Positions 1-9,184 of a stretch of 64,000 nucleotides of DNA are shown one piece after another. Origin of the DNA: Pantoea ananatis LMG 2665. Lineage in GTDB: Bacteria; Pseudomonadota; Gammaproteobacteria; Enterobacterales; Enterobacteriaceae. The stretch lies in assembly GCF_000710035.2 (NCBI RefSeq), contig NZ_JMJJ01000007.1, forward strand, positions 124,001 through 188,000. The letters are read 5' to 3'. The notes beneath the pieces are model-generated. The model saw only the letters and a program-made list of their open reading frames with translations. It was not told the DNA's origin and searched no databases. Within the stretch, counting starts at the first letter, position 1. Every line of letters begins with the position of its first letter. Both the position numbers and the translations under genes were made by a program.

Positions 1-242
1 ACTGCCATCACAAAGCCGGCGGCGATCATGAGCCATGAGGTATCAATGCCCATCATCATCAGGGCAGCAATCACCATAAAAGAGACATAGCTGCCGATCA
101 TATAGACCTCGCCGTGGGCGAAGTTGATCATGCCGATAATGCCGTAAACCATGGTGTAGCCAATGGCGATCAGCGCGTAGGTGCTCCCGAGGGTGACCCC
201 GTTGAACATCTGCTGAATGAAATAGAGAAACTGCTCGGACAT
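1..242 (-). CDS. livH: LivH, branched-chain amino-acid ABC permease (3' end missing)
   Basis: Membrane permease of the high-affinity Leu/Ile/Val ABC importer. The reverse strand from an ATG at 242 translates to about 80 residues starting MSEQFLYFIQQMFNGVTLG, followed by the conserved YTMVYGIIGMINFAHGEVY stretch typical of LivH. The gene runs off the left edge, so only the N-terminal quarter with the first membrane segments is visible. It follows livK on the same strand with a 137-base gap containing a strong hairpin, as expected for the livKHMGF operon. Recognition rests on remembered similarity to E. coli LivH, which is very close here. Confidence 0.93.
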   Translation of the reverse strand, partial: MSEQFLYFIQQMFNGVTLGSTYALIAIGYTMVYGIIGMINFAHGEVYMIGSYVSFMVIAALMMMGIDTSWLMIAAGFVMA

Positions 243-271
243 AATGAGGACCTACTCAGAAACCAGAAAAC

Positions 272-295
272 CCCTCTCCTGCCAGCAGGAGAGGG
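272..295 (-). terminator. Hairpin between livK and livH (partial terminator or processing site)
   Basis: A perfect inverted repeat (left arm CCCTCTCCTG, right arm CAGGAGAGGG, four-base loop) lies in the livK-livH gap. On the minus strand it is followed by a moderately T-rich stretch (GGTTTTCTGG). Such a hairpin between a binding-protein gene and its permease genes usually keeps the binding protein in excess by attenuation or mRNA 3'-end protection. That role is inferred. Confidence 0.5.
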
Positions 296-379
296 TTAGC
301 AAGGCGAAAGCATTACCCCACAGGGCGCATCGCTTTGGCCTGCTTCCCCGAGCAAAGGCTGCAGGGAAGCGTCATGACC

Positions 380-1504
380 TTATTTAACCGCGGTGGATGA
401 ACCGTCTTTGTGCCATTTGAAGACACCAAACTCGAAGCCTTTCAGATCGCCTTTCTGATCCCAGCTCAGGTCACCCATCACTGTCGGCACAGGCGCGCCG
501 GTTTTCAGGTTCTTCGCAATCGCATCTGGCTCATCGCTCTTACTGCGTTCAATACCAGTTACCAGAGACTGAATCGCCGCGTAGGTTGTCCAGACAAAGG
601 GGCCGGTTGGATCTTTGCGGTTAGACGCGGTATTCGCTTTAATGGCTTCAACAATCGCCTTGTTCTGCGGCAGCTGGTCGTAACGTTTTGGTAAGGTTAC
701 ATACAGCCCTTCAGAAGCGTCGCCTGCGATGTTAGACAGCGAGGCGTTACCCACACCTTCTGGTCCCATAAAGCCGGCTTTCAGGCCTGCCGCTTTCGCC
801 TGGCGCAGAATCTGGCCCAGCTCCGGGTAGTAACCACCGTAGTACACGAAATCCACGTTCTCTTTCTTCAGACGCGCAACCAGCGTAGAGAAATCTTTAT
901 CGCCCGCGGTGATACCTTCGAACATCACCACGTTGCCGCCTTTGGCCTTCAGGGTTTTTTGTACGGATTCCGCGAGGCCCTGGCCGTACTGCTGTTTGTC
1001 ATGCACCACAGCGATACGTTTAGGTTTGATCACATCCAGAATGTAGTTCGCCGCCGTTGGGCCCTGGTCAGAATCCAGACCGGTGGTGCGCATCACATCT
1101 GCATAGCCACGTGCCGTGAGTTCAGGTGCCGTGGCCGCGGGGGTAATCATCAGCACGCCTTCGTCGTTGTAGATATCTGAAGCGGGCTGAGTTGAGGAGG
1201 AGCACAGGTGGCCGATAACATACTTAATGCCGTCGTTGATCACCTTGTTCGCCACCGCAACCGCTTGTTTTGGGTCGCAGGCGTCGTCATATTCCACACC
1301 GACCAGTTTGTCGCCGTTCACGCCGCCTTTGGCATTAATATCTTTAATCGCCTGTGCAGCGCCGGTAAATTCCATATCACCATATTGCGCGACCGGACCA
1401 GTAGCGGCACCTACGATAGCTATTTTAATCTCTTTCGCCATTGCCGCATGGCTCATCGCCAATGCAACGCATCCTGCCAGTAACGCGCGACCTGTCATTT
1501 TCAT
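380..1504 (-). CDS. livK: LivK-type branched-chain amino-acid binding protein
   Basis: Periplasmic substrate-binding protein of the LIV-I system, 374 aa. Residues 1-23 form a Sec signal peptide ending AMA before the mature [14 protein letters not shown]. The body is the classic type-I periplasmic-binding fold, with conserved blocks [44 protein letters not shown] and [18 protein letters not shown]. It is followed by livH. In E. coli two paralogues (livJ and livK) flank panM; here only this one is present, between livH and panM, so one protein probably serves the transporter. The symbol livK is chosen by position next to livH. Regulation by Lrp is known for the E. coli genes but I did not identify a site. 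Confidence 0.93.
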   Translation of the reverse strand: MKMTGRALLAGCVALAMSHAAMAKEIKIAIVGAATGPVAQYGDMEFTGAAQAIKDINAKGGVNGDKLVGVEYDDACDPKQAVAVANKVINDGIKYVIGHLCSSSTQPASDIYNDEGVLMITPAATAPELTARGYADVMRTTGLDSDQGPTAANYILDVIKPKRIAVVHDKQQYGQGLAESVQKTLKAKGGNVVMFEGITAGDKDFSTLVARLKKENVDFVYYGGYYPELGQILRQAKAAGLKAGFMGPEGVGNASLSNIAGDASEGLYVTLPKRYDQLPQNKAIVEAIKANTASNRKDPTGPFVWTTYAAIQSLVTGIERSKSDEPDAIAKNLKTGAPVPTVMGDLSWDQKGDLKGFEFGVFKWHKDGSSTAVK

Positions 1505-1906
1505 GCGAACTACCCCATCAGTTGTGTCGTGTTTGTTGTGAGTGGTTTTATTTTCTGCCAGATAAAGTGGAAAACTGATTTAACAATAATGAGTTAGCAC
1601 GCTTTTCTGGCTTTTATTAATAATAAGGCTTTATATTTCAGTCTATTAAACAGGAAGTTTATTCTGTAAAGCAACTGACATATTCATGATTCGCAGCCAA
1701 AAGCAGCATAATCCTCTGGAGCCAATGCGTGGCTTTTACTCACCAGGCCAGCGCGTTATGCTGCCTTTAAAAGCGGATAGCATGTTTATAGCTATTATCC
1801 TGGCACTCTGTCGCTGTTTTGACCTGTTTTATTGCCTAAAATGTGCCAGGGTTCCGGTAACGGGAATTGACTACACTAACGACTTTTACACGCACAGGTG
1901 TTTATT
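1505..1906. other. Divergent livK/panM intergenic region
   Basis: About 400 bases without a gene. It must hold the livK promoter (leftward) and the panM promoter (rightward). It is AT-rich near livK. A 9-base inverted repeat (GCAGCATAA at 1703-1711, TTATGCTGC at 1756-1764) is separated by 44 bases, with a small inner AGCC/GGCT hairpin. No promoter could be assigned with confidence, and nothing here resembles a known RNA gene. Confidence 0.5.
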
Positions 1907-2293
1907 ATGAAGCTCACCATTTTGCGTCTCACCTCGTTGACGCTACAGGACCGGATAGATCTGGGGAAAATCTGGCCTGAGATCGATATAGAAAAGCTGG
2001 AGACAGCGTTGAATGAAAGCCATCGTCTTTATGCGGCGCGCTTCAACGATCGTCTACTGGCTGCATTACAACTTGAAATTTCAGGTATTCACGGCAAAGT
2101 GCATCACTTGGCTGTAAGAGATGTTACCCGGCGACGTGGCGTAGGACAGTATTTGCTGGAAGAGACGATGAAGCAGAATCCATCGTTAAACGACTGGTGG
2201 ATTGCCGATGACGGCAGTGACGATCAACGTATTCGGGCGGCGTTTATGCAGGCCTGTGGTTTTCGCGCCCAGGTTGACGGCTGGGTAAAATAA
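1907..2293 (+). CDS. panM: PanM, acetyltransferase-like PanD maturation factor
   Basis: GNAT-fold protein of 128 aa that promotes autocleavage of the aspartate decarboxylase proenzyme PanD in a CoA-dependent way, and so controls beta-alanine supply for pantothenate. The acetyl-CoA-binding stretch VTRRRGVGQYLLEE is intact, and IDLGKIWPE and FMQACGF match E. coli PanM (formerly YhhK). The start is the ATG at 1907; a GTG three codons upstream is also open, but MKLTI matches the family N-terminus. The gene keeps its E. coli position between the liv genes and rpoH and converges on rpoH. Confidence 0.9.
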   Translation: MKLTILRLTSLTLQDRIDLGKIWPEIDIEKLETALNESHRLYAARFNDRLLAALQLEISGIHGKVHHLAVRDVTRRRGVGQYLLEETMKQNPSLNDWWIADDGSDDQRIRAAFMQACGFRAQVDGWVK

Positions 2294-2304
2294 AAAAACA
2301 GACA

Positions 2305-2331
2305 ATAAAAAAGGGCGACCTGAAGTCGCCC
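2305..2331 (-). terminator. Rho-independent terminator of rpoH
   Basis: GGGCGAC (2313-2319) pairs with GTCGCCC (2325-2331) around a five-base loop. Read on the minus strand, the stem is followed by TTTTTTATTG, a good U-tract just downstream of the rpoH stop codon. On the plus strand it lies after panM and may also help end that transcript. Confidence 0.85.
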
Positions 2332-2338
2332 TGTCTCG

Positions 2339-3196
2339 TCAGGCTTCGATAGCCATTCGGAGTTTCTTCATCGCGTTCTTTTCAAGCTGTCGGACGCGCT
2401 CTGCGGAAACGCCATAACGATCGGCCAGTTCCTGCAGGGTAGTTTTGTTGTCCTCATCCAGCCAGCGGGCGCGAATGATATGCTGGCTGCGCTCGTCCAG
2501 GCCTTCCATTGCGTACGTCAGCTTGTCGGCTGCATGTGACTCCCAGTTATCCTCTTCGATACCGTCGGCAAAATCAGAGGTTTTATCCTGGAGATACAGC
2601 ACCGGCGCCATGGATTTACCTTCACCGCTTTCATCATCAGCGGACATATCGAAGGTCATATCCTGAGCGGCCATGCGCGATTCCATTTCCCGCACATCTT
2701 TGCTGCTCACGCCCAGCTCGCGCGCGACCATTTCTACTTCGTCCTGATTAAACCAGCCCAGGCGCTGCTTGGTTTTACGCAGGTTAAAGAACAGCTTGCG
2801 CTGTGCTTTCGTGGTCGCCACTTTCACGATGCGCCAGTTACGCAGCACATATTCGTGAATTTCCGCTTTAATCCAGTGCACGGCAAAGGATACCAGACGG
2901 ACGCCAACTTCAGGATTAAAGCGACGAACGGCTTTCATCAAGCCGATGTTACCTTCCTGAATCAGGTCAGCCTGAGGCAGGCCGTAACCTGAATAGTTAC
3001 GAGCGATATGAACAACAAAGCGTAGGTGAGACAGGATCAGCGTCTTAGCCGCATCCAGATCGCCCTGGTAATGCAGCCGTTCAGCCAACGCCTTTTCCTC
3101 TTCTGCCGACAGCATCGGCCAGGTGTTGGCAGCCCGAACGTAAGATTCCAGGTTGCCCAGAGGAGCAATAGCTAAAGTTTGCATTTCTTTGGTCAT
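2339..3196 (-). CDS. rpoH: RNA polymerase heat-shock sigma factor RpoH (sigma-32)
   Basis: Sigma-32, 285 aa, directs core RNA polymerase to heat-shock promoters. Region 2 is near-identical to E. coli ([59 protein letters not shown]). The RpoH box between regions 2 and 3 ([18 protein letters not shown]) is intact. The region 4 helix-turn-helix is [19 protein letters not shown]. The length matches the family. In the family the 5' part of the mRNA folds into an RNA thermometer and the protein is controlled by DnaK and FtsH; neither can be read directly here. It lies downstream of ftsX on the same strand with its own promoters. Confidence 0.97.
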   Translation of the reverse strand: MTKEMQTLAIAPLGNLESYVRAANTWPMLSAEEEKALAERLHYQGDLDAAKTLILSHLRFVVHIARNYSGYGLPQADLIQEGNIGLMKAVRRFNPEVGVRLVSFAVHWIKAEIHEYVLRNWRIVKVATTKAQRKLFFNLRKTKQRLGWFNQDEVEMVARELGVSSKDVREMESRMAAQDMTFDMSADDESGEGKSMAPVLYLQDKTSDFADGIEEDNWESHAADKLTYAMEGLDERSQHIIRARWLDEDNKTTLQELADRYGVSAERVRQLEKNAMKKLRMAIEA

Positions 3197-3293
3197 TCAA
3201 ACCCTCACAAAATCAGTGGAATTGCCGCATCTTTCCATAAGCGCACGTCACATTATGTCAACGTCGCAGGAAAACCAAAAGCAATCTGTGCTA

Positions 3294-3321
3294 CTTGGAA
3301 AACAAAGTTATCCACAAGTTC
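3294..3321 (-). promoter_or_regulatory. Sigma-E (P3-type) promoter of rpoH with embedded DnaA box
   Basis: On the minus strand, -35 GAACTT (plus 3316-3321) and -10 TCCAAG (plus 3294-3299) are separated by exactly 16 bases. The context TTGAACTTGTGGATAA matches what I remember of E. coli rpoH P3. The spacer contains TTATCCACA (plus 3308-3316), a perfect consensus DnaA box, in line with DnaA repression reported for E. coli rpoH. It lies about 100 bases upstream of the rpoH start. Confidence 0.75.
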
Positions 3322-3426
3322 AATTTTAGCAGTGAATATTTTACACACAGATGACAGCGGGGCAATATCCTCTGCACCCATTGTCGGCAGCAGAGGATGA
3401 TTATAACAAAAAAATGTTGCAGAGGT

Positions 3427-4410
3427 TTACTGCGGCGTAAATCGGCGTAAATGTTGTACCGTAGCCAGCCAGGCCGCAACCCATCCAATAATCGCCGCGA
3501 TCAGCAGCAGCAACAGTGCCTCATCCCAGGAGAACCCTTCCAGCGAGAAGGTCGTGCCAAACACCGAGGCAACATGCGCCACCACGGACTGCAAACGCAG
3601 GACCAGCACTTCGGAAAGAAGCAGCGATAACACGGCACCAGAGAAACCTAACAACGCACCGCCATACAGGAACGGACGCAGAATAAACCCGTCGGTCGCC
3701 CCGATCAACTTCTGCACGTTGATGGTATCGCGCCGGGCAAAAATGCTCAGCCTGACGCTGTTGCCAATCACCAGGAACACCGCCACGATCATTAAGATAC
3801 CGATCATGGAGGCAATCTGCCCCACCAGCCCGGTCAGCGCCGCAAGACGAGCAAACCAACTGTCATCCATGCGCACTTCGTCAACGCCCTGCACTTTCGC
3901 CACCCTGTCGCGCAGAGTTTGTAGCGTGTCGGAATTCTGGAAGGTAAGTTTAGGCGTAATAATGACCACGGCCGGGAGAGGATTCTGCTCCAGCATATCC
4001 ATCGCGCCGCCAAAGCCTGACCAGTTACGGAATTCGTTCAGGGCTTCTTCGCGCGTAAGGTAGTTAACGTGGTCCACGCCATCGACCTGCTTCAGCTGAG
4101 TCGTCACATTTTCGGCGGCGGCATCATCCAGCGTTTTGGAGAGATAGACCGTCAGCTGCGGCGCGGGATACCACTGAGTGGCGGCCTGGCTAACGTTTTT
4201 CCACACCATGTAACACACGCTGGGCAACGTCAGAGAGATCGCAATAACCATCACCGTCAGCAACGTCGCTAACGGCTGACGCCACATGTCAGACAACGTA
4301 CCGCGCAGCGCATAGCGCCACTGCTCCTGCCAGCCGCCGCGTAACGCTTTGCTTTTCGACGGTTGCTTCGCCTTCGGCGCGGCCGCGCGTTTGTTGCGTT
4401 TATTGACCAT
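3427..4410 (-). CDS. ftsX: Cell-division protein FtsX
   Basis: Inner-membrane partner of the ATPase FtsE. FtsEX is an ABC-type complex that activates septal peptidoglycan hydrolases through EnvC and promotes divisome assembly. It is 327 aa with a basic cytoplasmic N-terminus, a first membrane segment at about 48-68, a periplasmic domain at about 70-200, and three C-terminal membrane segments. The motif [18 protein letters not shown] is characteristic. It is slightly shorter than the E. coli protein at the N-terminus. It overlaps the end of ftsE by 11 bases, indicating translational coupling in ftsY-ftsE-ftsX. Confidence 0.95.
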   Translation of the reverse strand: MVNKRNKRAAAPKAKQPSKSKALRGGWQEQWRYALRGTLSDMWRQPLATLLTVMVIAISLTLPSVCYMVWKNVSQAATQWYPAPQLTVYLSKTLDDAAAENVTTQLKQVDGVDHVNYLTREEALNEFRNWSGFGGAMDMLEQNPLPAVVIITPKLTFQNSDTLQTLRDRVAKVQGVDEVRMDDSWFARLAALTGLVGQIASMIGILMIVAVFLVIGNSVRLSIFARRDTINVQKLIGATDGFILRPFLYGGALLGFSGAVLSLLLSEVLVLRLQSVVAHVASVFGTTFSLEGFSWDEALLLLLIAAIIGWVAAWLATVQHLRRFTPQ

Positions 4411-5068
4411 CGTGGCCTCCGTGCAGGCGTCCTTTATTTAGCGTCATCACCCGATAATTTCGGCGACCGATTAGCCCCACATCGTGTGTCGCCATCAGGA
4501 CCGTCACCCCAACGCGGTTAAACTCTTCAAACAGGCGCAGGATGTCTTCAGACAGCGCCTCATCCAGGTTACCGGTTGGTTCATCAGCCAACAGCACCGC
4601 CGGTTTATTCACCACGGCGCGTGCAATACCCACGCGCTGCTGTTCACCACCGGAAAGTTGAATAGGATAACTTTTCGCTTTGTCGAGCAGGCCCACTTTA
4701 TCTAGCGCGGCTGAAACACGCCGCCGGATATCTTCCCCGCTGGCACCGGAGATGATCAGCGGAATGGCCACGTTGTCATAGACAGAACGATCCATCAGCA
4801 GGTGGTGATCCTGAAAGATCATACCAATCTGACGGCGCAGAAACGGCACCTCGCTGTTACGCAGGCGTGAAATGTCATGCCCGCTAAACCAGATTTGTCC
4901 GGCGCTGGGACGCTCAATGCCACAAATCAGCTTCAGCAAGGTACTTTTCCCTGCGCCAGAATGGCCGGTCAGAAACGCCATTTCACCGGGACGTAGATGA
5001 AAATCTACGCCCTGCAGCGCCTGACGTCCGCCGAGATATGCCTTACTGACCTCTTCAAAGCGAATCAT
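4400..5068 (-). CDS. ftsE: Cell-division ATP-binding protein FtsE
   Basis: ATPase of the FtsEX complex, 222 aa. All ABC motifs are visible: Walker [10 protein letters not shown] (about 36-44), Q-loop [11 protein letters not shown], signature LSGGEQQR, Walker [13 protein letters not shown] and the switch histidine in MATHDVGLI. It lies five bases after ftsY and overlaps ftsX, the usual ftsYEX operon. Confidence 0.97.
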   Translation of the reverse strand: MIRFEEVSKAYLGGRQALQGVDFHLRPGEMAFLTGHSGAGKSTLLKLICGIERPSAGQIWFSGHDISRLRNSEVPFLRRQIGMIFQDHHLLMDRSVYDNVAIPLIISGASGEDIRRRVSAALDKVGLLDKAKSYPIQLSGGEQQRVGIARAVVNKPAVLLADEPTGNLDEALSEDILRLFEEFNRVGVTVLMATHDVGLIGRRNYRVMTLNKGRLHGGHDGQ

Positions 5069-5073
5069 CCTAA

Positions 5074-6837
5074 TTAGTCCTCTCGGGCAAACAATGCCTC
5101 AATAAAATCCTCGGCCTTGAACGGCCGTAAATCTTCGATGCCTTCTCCGACACCGATATACCGGATAGGGATGCCAAACTGATCTGCCACCGAGAAAATC
5201 ACACCGCCTTTGGCCGTGCCATCCAGTTTTGTCAGGGTAATACCGGTCAGACCAACCGCTTCATGGAACAGTTTGGCCTGGCTGATGGCATTTTGCCCGG
5301 TGCTGGCATCAATTGTCAGCATGACTTCATGCGGCGCCTGCTCATCCAGTTTTTTCATGACGCGCGTAATTTTCTTCAGTTCTTCCATCAGGTGCGATTT
5401 GTTTTGCAAACGGCCTGCGGTGTCGGCGATTAACACGTCAACGCCACGGGATTTCGCGGCCTGAATCGCATCGAAAATCACCGAAGCGGAATCGGCACCG
5501 GTATGCTGCGCCACCACAGAAATGTTGTTACGCTGGCCCCATACCTGAAGCTGTTCAACGGCCGCTGCACGGAAGGTGTCGCCCGCCGCCAGCATGACCG
5601 ACTTGCCTTCTGCCTGATACTGACGAGCCAGCTTGCCGATGGTGGTCGTTTTACCTACGCCGTTAACACCGACCATCAAAATGACAAAAGGCGTTTTGCC
5701 TTCAACATTAAGCGGTTCTTCCACTTTCGCCAGAATGTCGGCCATTTCAGTTTTCAGCAGGCCATAAAGCGCCTCTGCATCGCGAAGCTGTTTACGGTCG
5801 GCATGTTGCGTCAGGCTGGTGATGATACGGCGCGTCGTTTCGACCCCCACATCCGCAATCAGCAGTTGCTCTTCGAGCTCTTCAAACAGCTCATCATCAA
5901 TCTTTTTGCCACGGAACAGGCCGATAAAACCCGATCCCAGGTTCTGACGGGTTTTCACCAGGCTGCGTTTCAGGCGGGCAAAGAAGCCCTCTTTTGTCGG
6001 ACGATCCTGCTCCTGCGTCACCAGTGGCGCGGCGGCTAAAGGAAGATCGCTGACGGTATCTGTTGGCTCCACCCGATCGGCGTTTTCTGGAACATCCTGA
6101 ACGGCATCCGCGTCGGCCAGCGCCAGTGCGGCGAGTTCGTCATCGCTGAGCGGTGCTTCGTCTGCCACCGGGACAGGTTCGGACTGAAGGATTTCAGGCT
6201 CGTGCGGCGTAACCTCCACGATATCCGCATCGGCCAGCGCCAGCGCGGCGAGTTCGTCATCGCTGAGCGGTGCTTCGTCTGCCACCGGGACAGGTTCGGA
6301 CTGAAGGATTTCAGGCTCGTGCGGCGTAACCTCCACGATATCCGCATCGGCCAGCGCCAGCGCGGCGAGTTCGTCATCGCTGAGCGGTGCTTCGTCTGCC
6401 ACCGGGACAGGTTCGGACTGAAGGATTTCAGGCTCGTGCGGCGTAACCTCCACGATATCCGCATCGGCCAGCGCCAGCGCGGCGAGTTCGTCATCGCTGA
6501 GCGGCGCCTCATCGTCCACTGGCTCGGACGCAGGTTCTGCGGGCGTGATAACGCCATCATGCGGATCAGGCACGTTTTCAGCCGATGGGGTAATTGCTGT
6601 CAGCTTTACTTCGCTATCGGGATCCGCTGCGTGTTGCTGTTCAACGACTTTTTCAGTCGTTGCAACGGTCTCTTCCGCGTGGATCTCCGCCTGACTTATT
6701 GCCGGGGCTTCCTGTTCTGGCTGCTGGACTTCCGGTTGTGCAGTTTGTGATGCCTGCGCTTCCGTTGAGGGTTGTTTCTCTTCTTCTTTGCCAAATCCCA
6801 GCCAGGAAAAAAAGCCTCGTTTTTTCTCTTTTGCCAT
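5074..6837 (-). CDS. ftsY: Signal recognition particle receptor FtsY, with expanded acidic domain
   Basis: GTPase that docks SRP-ribosome complexes at the inner membrane. The start is set at 6837 because MAKEKKRGFFSWLGFG is the conserved FtsY N-terminus; an in-frame start 31 codons upstream lacks family support. The protein is 587 aa, about 90 more than E. coli FtsY. Residues 1-280 form the acidic A domain and contain three identical 39-residue repeats plus a partial fourth (about 109-244). The NG domain follows: G1 GVNGVGKTTT near 390, DTFRAAA, DTAGR and TKLDGTAKGG, all intact, so GTPase function should be normal. The membrane-targeting helix GFFARLKRSL precedes NG. Confidence 0.96.
   Translation of the reverse strand: MAKEKKRGFFSWLGFGKEEEKQPSTEAQASQTAQPEVQQPEQEAPAISQAEIHAEETVATTEKVVEQQHAADPDSEVKLTAITPSAENVPDPHDGVITPAEPASEPVDDEAPLSDDELAALALADADIVEVTPHEPEILQSEPVPVADEAPLSDDELAALALADADIVEVTPHEPEILQSEPVPVADEAPLSDDELAALALADADIVEVTPHEPEILQSEPVPVADEAPLSDDELAALALADADAVQDVPENADRVEPTDTVSDLPLAAAPLVTQEQDRPTKEGFFARLKRSLVKTRQNLGSGFIGLFRGKKIDDELFEELEEQLLIADVGVETTRRIITSLTQHADRKQLRDAEALYGLLKTEMADILAKVEEPLNVEGKTPFVILMVGVNGVGKTTTIGKLARQYQAEGKSVMLAAGDTFRAAAVEQLQVWGQRNNISVVAQHTGADSASVIFDAIQAAKSRGVDVLIADTAGRLQNKSHLMEELKKITRVMKKLDEQAPHEVMLTIDASTGQNAISQAKLFHEAVGLTGITLTKLDGTAKGGVIFSVADQFGIPIRYIGVGEGIEDLRPFKAEDFIEALFARED
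6106..6513 (-). repeat. 117-bp in-frame tandem repeat within ftsY (3.5 copies)
   Basis: Three consecutive units of 117 bases (39 codons, starting DEAPLSDDELAALALADAD) plus a 57-base partial fourth. Equivalent positions recur at plus 6151, 6268, 6385 and 6502, always 117 apart. The complete copies look identical base for base, so the array is recent or maintained by recombination. The encoded sequence is strongly acidic and falls wholly in the disordered A domain. Confidence 0.95.
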
Positions 6838-7061
6838 TGTGTAACCACACTCCTCGATGGCTTCATCCCGGTAGCACAATGTTCCCAGGGTTAAAAACAG
6901 TATTGGTGATAAACGCCAGATGAGCGTCAAACCGCAGAATTATGCATAACAGCAGCAACGCTGTAGTCTAACACTTTCCAGCCAGCTCACCACAGCACCC
7001 TTTTTTAACGTTTCTTCTCATCGTTTCGCCCGTTAAACTACGCAACAAATTATGAAGATTT

Positions 7062-7670
7062 GTGAGCAAGATGATAAAACCTCCCCGTAAGACTGGTGGT
7101 GCAGGCCAAATCCGCATTATTGGCGGACAGTGGCGCGGCCGCAAATTGCCGGTGCCGGACAGTGCCGGACTGCGTCCGACTACCGACAGAGTGCGTGAAA
7201 CGCTGTTTAACTGGCTGGCACCCTCTATTCAGGCGGCCAACTGTCTGGACTGCTTTGCCGGCAGTGGTGCGCTGGGGCTGGAAGCCTTGTCGCGTTTCGC
7301 CGCGTCGGCAACGTTACTGGAGCTGGAGCGCCCGGTGGCGCAGCAGTTGGCCAAAAATTTACAGACGCTTCAGGCCGCCAACGGCCAGGTTGTGCAGACC
7401 AATACGCTGACATGGCTGGCGCAGAGCGGTAAGCCGTTTAATATCGTGTTTATCGACCCGCCGTTTCGTCAGGGCCTGCTGGAACAAACGCTGCAACTGC
7501 TGGAGAATAACGGCTGGCTGACTGCTGACGCACTCATCTACGTTGAAAGTGAAGTTGAACGCGGTGCTCCCCCGGTTCCAGCACACTGGGATCTATACCG
7601 CGAAAAAATTGCCGGCCAGGTGGCCTATCGCTTATATCAGCGCCAACAGGAGACACACGATGTTACTTAA
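7062..7670 (+). CDS. rsmD: 16S rRNA (guanine(966)-N2)-methyltransferase RsmD
   Basis: SAM-dependent methyltransferase for G966 of 16S rRNA, 202 aa. Visible signatures are GQIRIIGGQWRGRKLPVPD, the SAM-binding loop LDCFAGSGALGLEALSR and the catalytic motif IV FIDPPF. The GTG at 7062 gives the longest frame; an ATG at 7071 is equally possible, as neither has a strong ribosome site. Divergent from ftsY as in E. coli. It overlaps yhhL by 11 bases. Confidence 0.94.
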   Translation: MSKMIKPPRKTGGAGQIRIIGGQWRGRKLPVPDSAGLRPTTDRVRETLFNWLAPSIQAANCLDCFAGSGALGLEALSRFAASATLLELERPVAQQLAKNLQTLQAANGQVVQTNTLTWLAQSGKPFNIVFIDPPFRQGLLEQTLQLLENNGWLTADALIYVESEVERGAPPVPAHWDLYREKIAGQVAYRLYQRQQETHDVT

Positions 7671-7929
7671 TTTAGGACGCCTGCTGATGCTGTGCGTATG
7701 GGGTTTTTTACTGTTTAACCTGATTCATCCTTATCCTAAGCCACTGACCTGGTTTATCAATGTGGCTCTGATATTTATGATTCTGATGCATGGTCTGCAG
7801 TTGGTCCTGCTGCGCACCACCCAAGGTAAAGATGCGCCGCCGATCGATCGTGTCACCCAGATAAAAGTCTTTTTGTTTGGCGTATTCGAACTGGTCGCGT
7901 GGCAGAAAAAAAACTTTCCACGTAAGTAA
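7660..7929 (+). CDS. yhhL: YhhL, DUF1145 small membrane protein
   Basis: 89-aa inner-membrane protein of unknown function (DUF1145). The start is the ATG at 7660 behind a good CAGGAGA ribosome site, inside the end of rsmD. Two hydrophobic segments cover about residues 5-25 and 30-52, then a basic tail (VAWQKKNFPRK). Length and position match E. coli YhhL. Probably cotranscribed with rsmD. Confidence 0.88.
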   Translation: MLLNLGRLLMLCVWGFLLFNLIHPYPKPLTWFINVALIFMILMHGLQLVLLRTTQGKDAPPIDRVTQIKVFLFGVFELVAWQKKNFPRK

Positions 7930-7935
7930 GTCGTC

Positions 7936-7958
7936 ACGGCGGGCACCTGGCCCGCCGT
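7936..7958. terminator. Bidirectional hairpin between yhhL and yhhM
   Basis: ACGGCGGGC and GCCCGCCGT form a perfect 9-bp stem around a five-base loop between the convergent genes yhhL and yhhM, touching the yhhM stop. U-tracts are weak on both sides, so termination efficiency is uncertain. Confidence 0.6.
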
Positions 7959-8314
7959 CAGTGCCGGGCGGGCGTAAACTGAATAAAGCGCGAGCCCTGC
8001 AGAGTCAGTTCCCCTTGCGTGCCCTTGTCCATCAGATGGTAGTCGCTTTCACTTACCCGCATCTTAATATCGCTTTCGCCGTTCAGCGGATGAAACCAGG
8101 CCTCATAGCGCATTTCATCACCGGCGATCACTTCCCGTTCACGCGAGCGCCGACTGGAAACAGAAAACTCACGTTTGGCTTTCACTTCGACTGTCAGGGT
8201 GCGAACCGGCGAGGCATCGTTGACGGCGGCTTCACGCCGCTGTTTGATGAACTGGCGAGTCGCTAAAACGGCGATAACAGCCAGCACAATGATAAAAAGT
8301 AGCGGTGGTTTCAT
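7958..8314 (-). CDS. yhhM: YhhM, DUF2500 protein
   Basis: 118-aa protein of unknown function (DUF2500). One N-terminal membrane anchor (about 4-20, LLFIIVLAVIAVLATRQF) is followed by a beta-rich domain (VRTLTVEVKAKREFSVSSR, SESDYHLMDKGTQGEL). Length and position match E. coli YhhM. Confidence 0.9.
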   Translation of the reverse strand: MKPPLLFIIVLAVIAVLATRQFIKQRREAAVNDASPVRTLTVEVKAKREFSVSSRRSREREVIAGDEMRYEAWFHPLNGESDIKMRVSESDYHLMDKGTQGELTLQGSRFIQFTPARH

Positions 8315-8466
8315 AATATCCCAACGTTTCTCAGGTTACAGATGGCGTACATGGCGCGCTAAAGCATACAACCAGAGTTGACCGATTGTCACATCAGGCT
8401 GGCGTAACCTAGACTGACAGGAGTATTTCAGGAACTGTCACCATTTTTGGTCAATAGGGAGAAGCA

Positions 8467-9096
8467 ATGCTCTGGTCCTTTCTCGCGGTACTTTTCTCCG
8501 GCTGGCTGTATGTGGATGCCTCTTACCGGGGACCTCAATGGCAACGCTGGTTATTCAAGCCGGTAACCTTACTGCTGTTAGTCGGCCTCGCCTGGCAAGC
8601 CCCCACGCGCAACACGTCAGACTATCTGATTGTGGCCGGGCTGGTCGCCACACTTGTCGGCGATACGCTGACGCTGCTTCCACGTCAGCAGACGCTCTAC
8701 GCGCTGGGCGCGTTTTTCCTGTCGCATCTGCTCTATACGCTGTGCTTCGCCGCCAACATGACGATGAGTTTCTACTGGCCCATTCCGCTGACCTTTTTGA
8801 TCATCGGGGTTGTCGTGATTGGCATTCTGTGGAGCAAGCTGGAAACGCTACGCTGGCCGGTCTGTACGCTTATTGGCATGACGCTGGTGATGAACTGGAT
8901 GGCGGCAGAGCAATATTTTTTCCGTCCCAGCGATTACAGCTTTTCGATTCTCGTCGGTTCGGCCCTGCTTCTTTTGGCCAATATTGTGTGGTTTATCAGC
9001 CATTACCGTCGCCGCTTTAGCGCGGACAGCGCCATTGTCGCAGCCTGCTATTTTGCGGGCCACTTTATGATTGTCCGCTCCCTGTGGATTTACTAA
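8467..9096 (+). CDS. yhhN: YhhN, lysoplasmalogenase-like membrane protein
   Basis: 209-aa polytopic membrane protein of the YhhN/TMEM86 family. Eukaryotic relatives hydrolyse the vinyl-ether bond of lysoplasmalogen; the bacterial substrate is not settled. About seven or eight hydrophobic helices are visible. [20 protein letters not shown] with the early aspartate is the conserved core. Starts at ATG 8467 behind AGGGAGAAGCA. Confidence 0.9.
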   Translation: MLWSFLAVLFSGWLYVDASYRGPQWQRWLFKPVTLLLLVGLAWQAPTRNTSDYLIVAGLVATLVGDTLTLLPRQQTLYALGAFFLSHLLYTLCFAANMTMSFYWPIPLTFLIIGVVVIGILWSKLETLRWPVCTLIGMTLVMNWMAAEQYFFRPSDYSFSILVGSALLLLANIVWFISHYRRRFSADSAIVAACYFAGHFMIVRSLWIY

Positions 9097-9150
9097 GAAA
9101 GCGTCACAATAAATCTGAAGATGGAATAAACCGTCGGGTGTAAGATAAGG

Positions 9151-9169
9151 CGTGGGCATGGTGCCCACG
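9151..9169 (+). other. Inverted repeat just upstream of zntA
   Basis: CGTGGGCA and TGCCCACG form an 8-bp inverted repeat with a three-base centre, ending 15 bases before the zntA start. It could be an operator or an mRNA hairpin. It does not match the ZntR operator I remember, so no regulator is assigned. Confidence 0.35.
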
Positions 9170-9184
9170 TCTTCCGGAGGTTAT

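Noticed and set aside
3366..3401. ATCCTCTGC/GCAGAGGAT inverted repeat between ftsX and rpoH as an ftsX terminator
   Set aside because: On the minus strand it is followed by ATTGCC rather than a U-tract, so it is not supported as a terminator.
6106..6513. Tandem repeat as a CRISPR array
   Set aside because: Units are contiguous without spacers, 117 bases long and coding in frame within ftsY.
6036..6750. Long overlapping open frames on both strands across the ftsY repeat region
   Set aside because: A 117-base unit is divisible by three, so one open unit opens the frame across all copies. These are shadows of the FtsY coding frame.
9097..9184. ZntR operator upstream of zntA
   Set aside because: No MerR-type dyad with the lengthened promoter spacer could be found by eye; only an unrelated inverted repeat is present.
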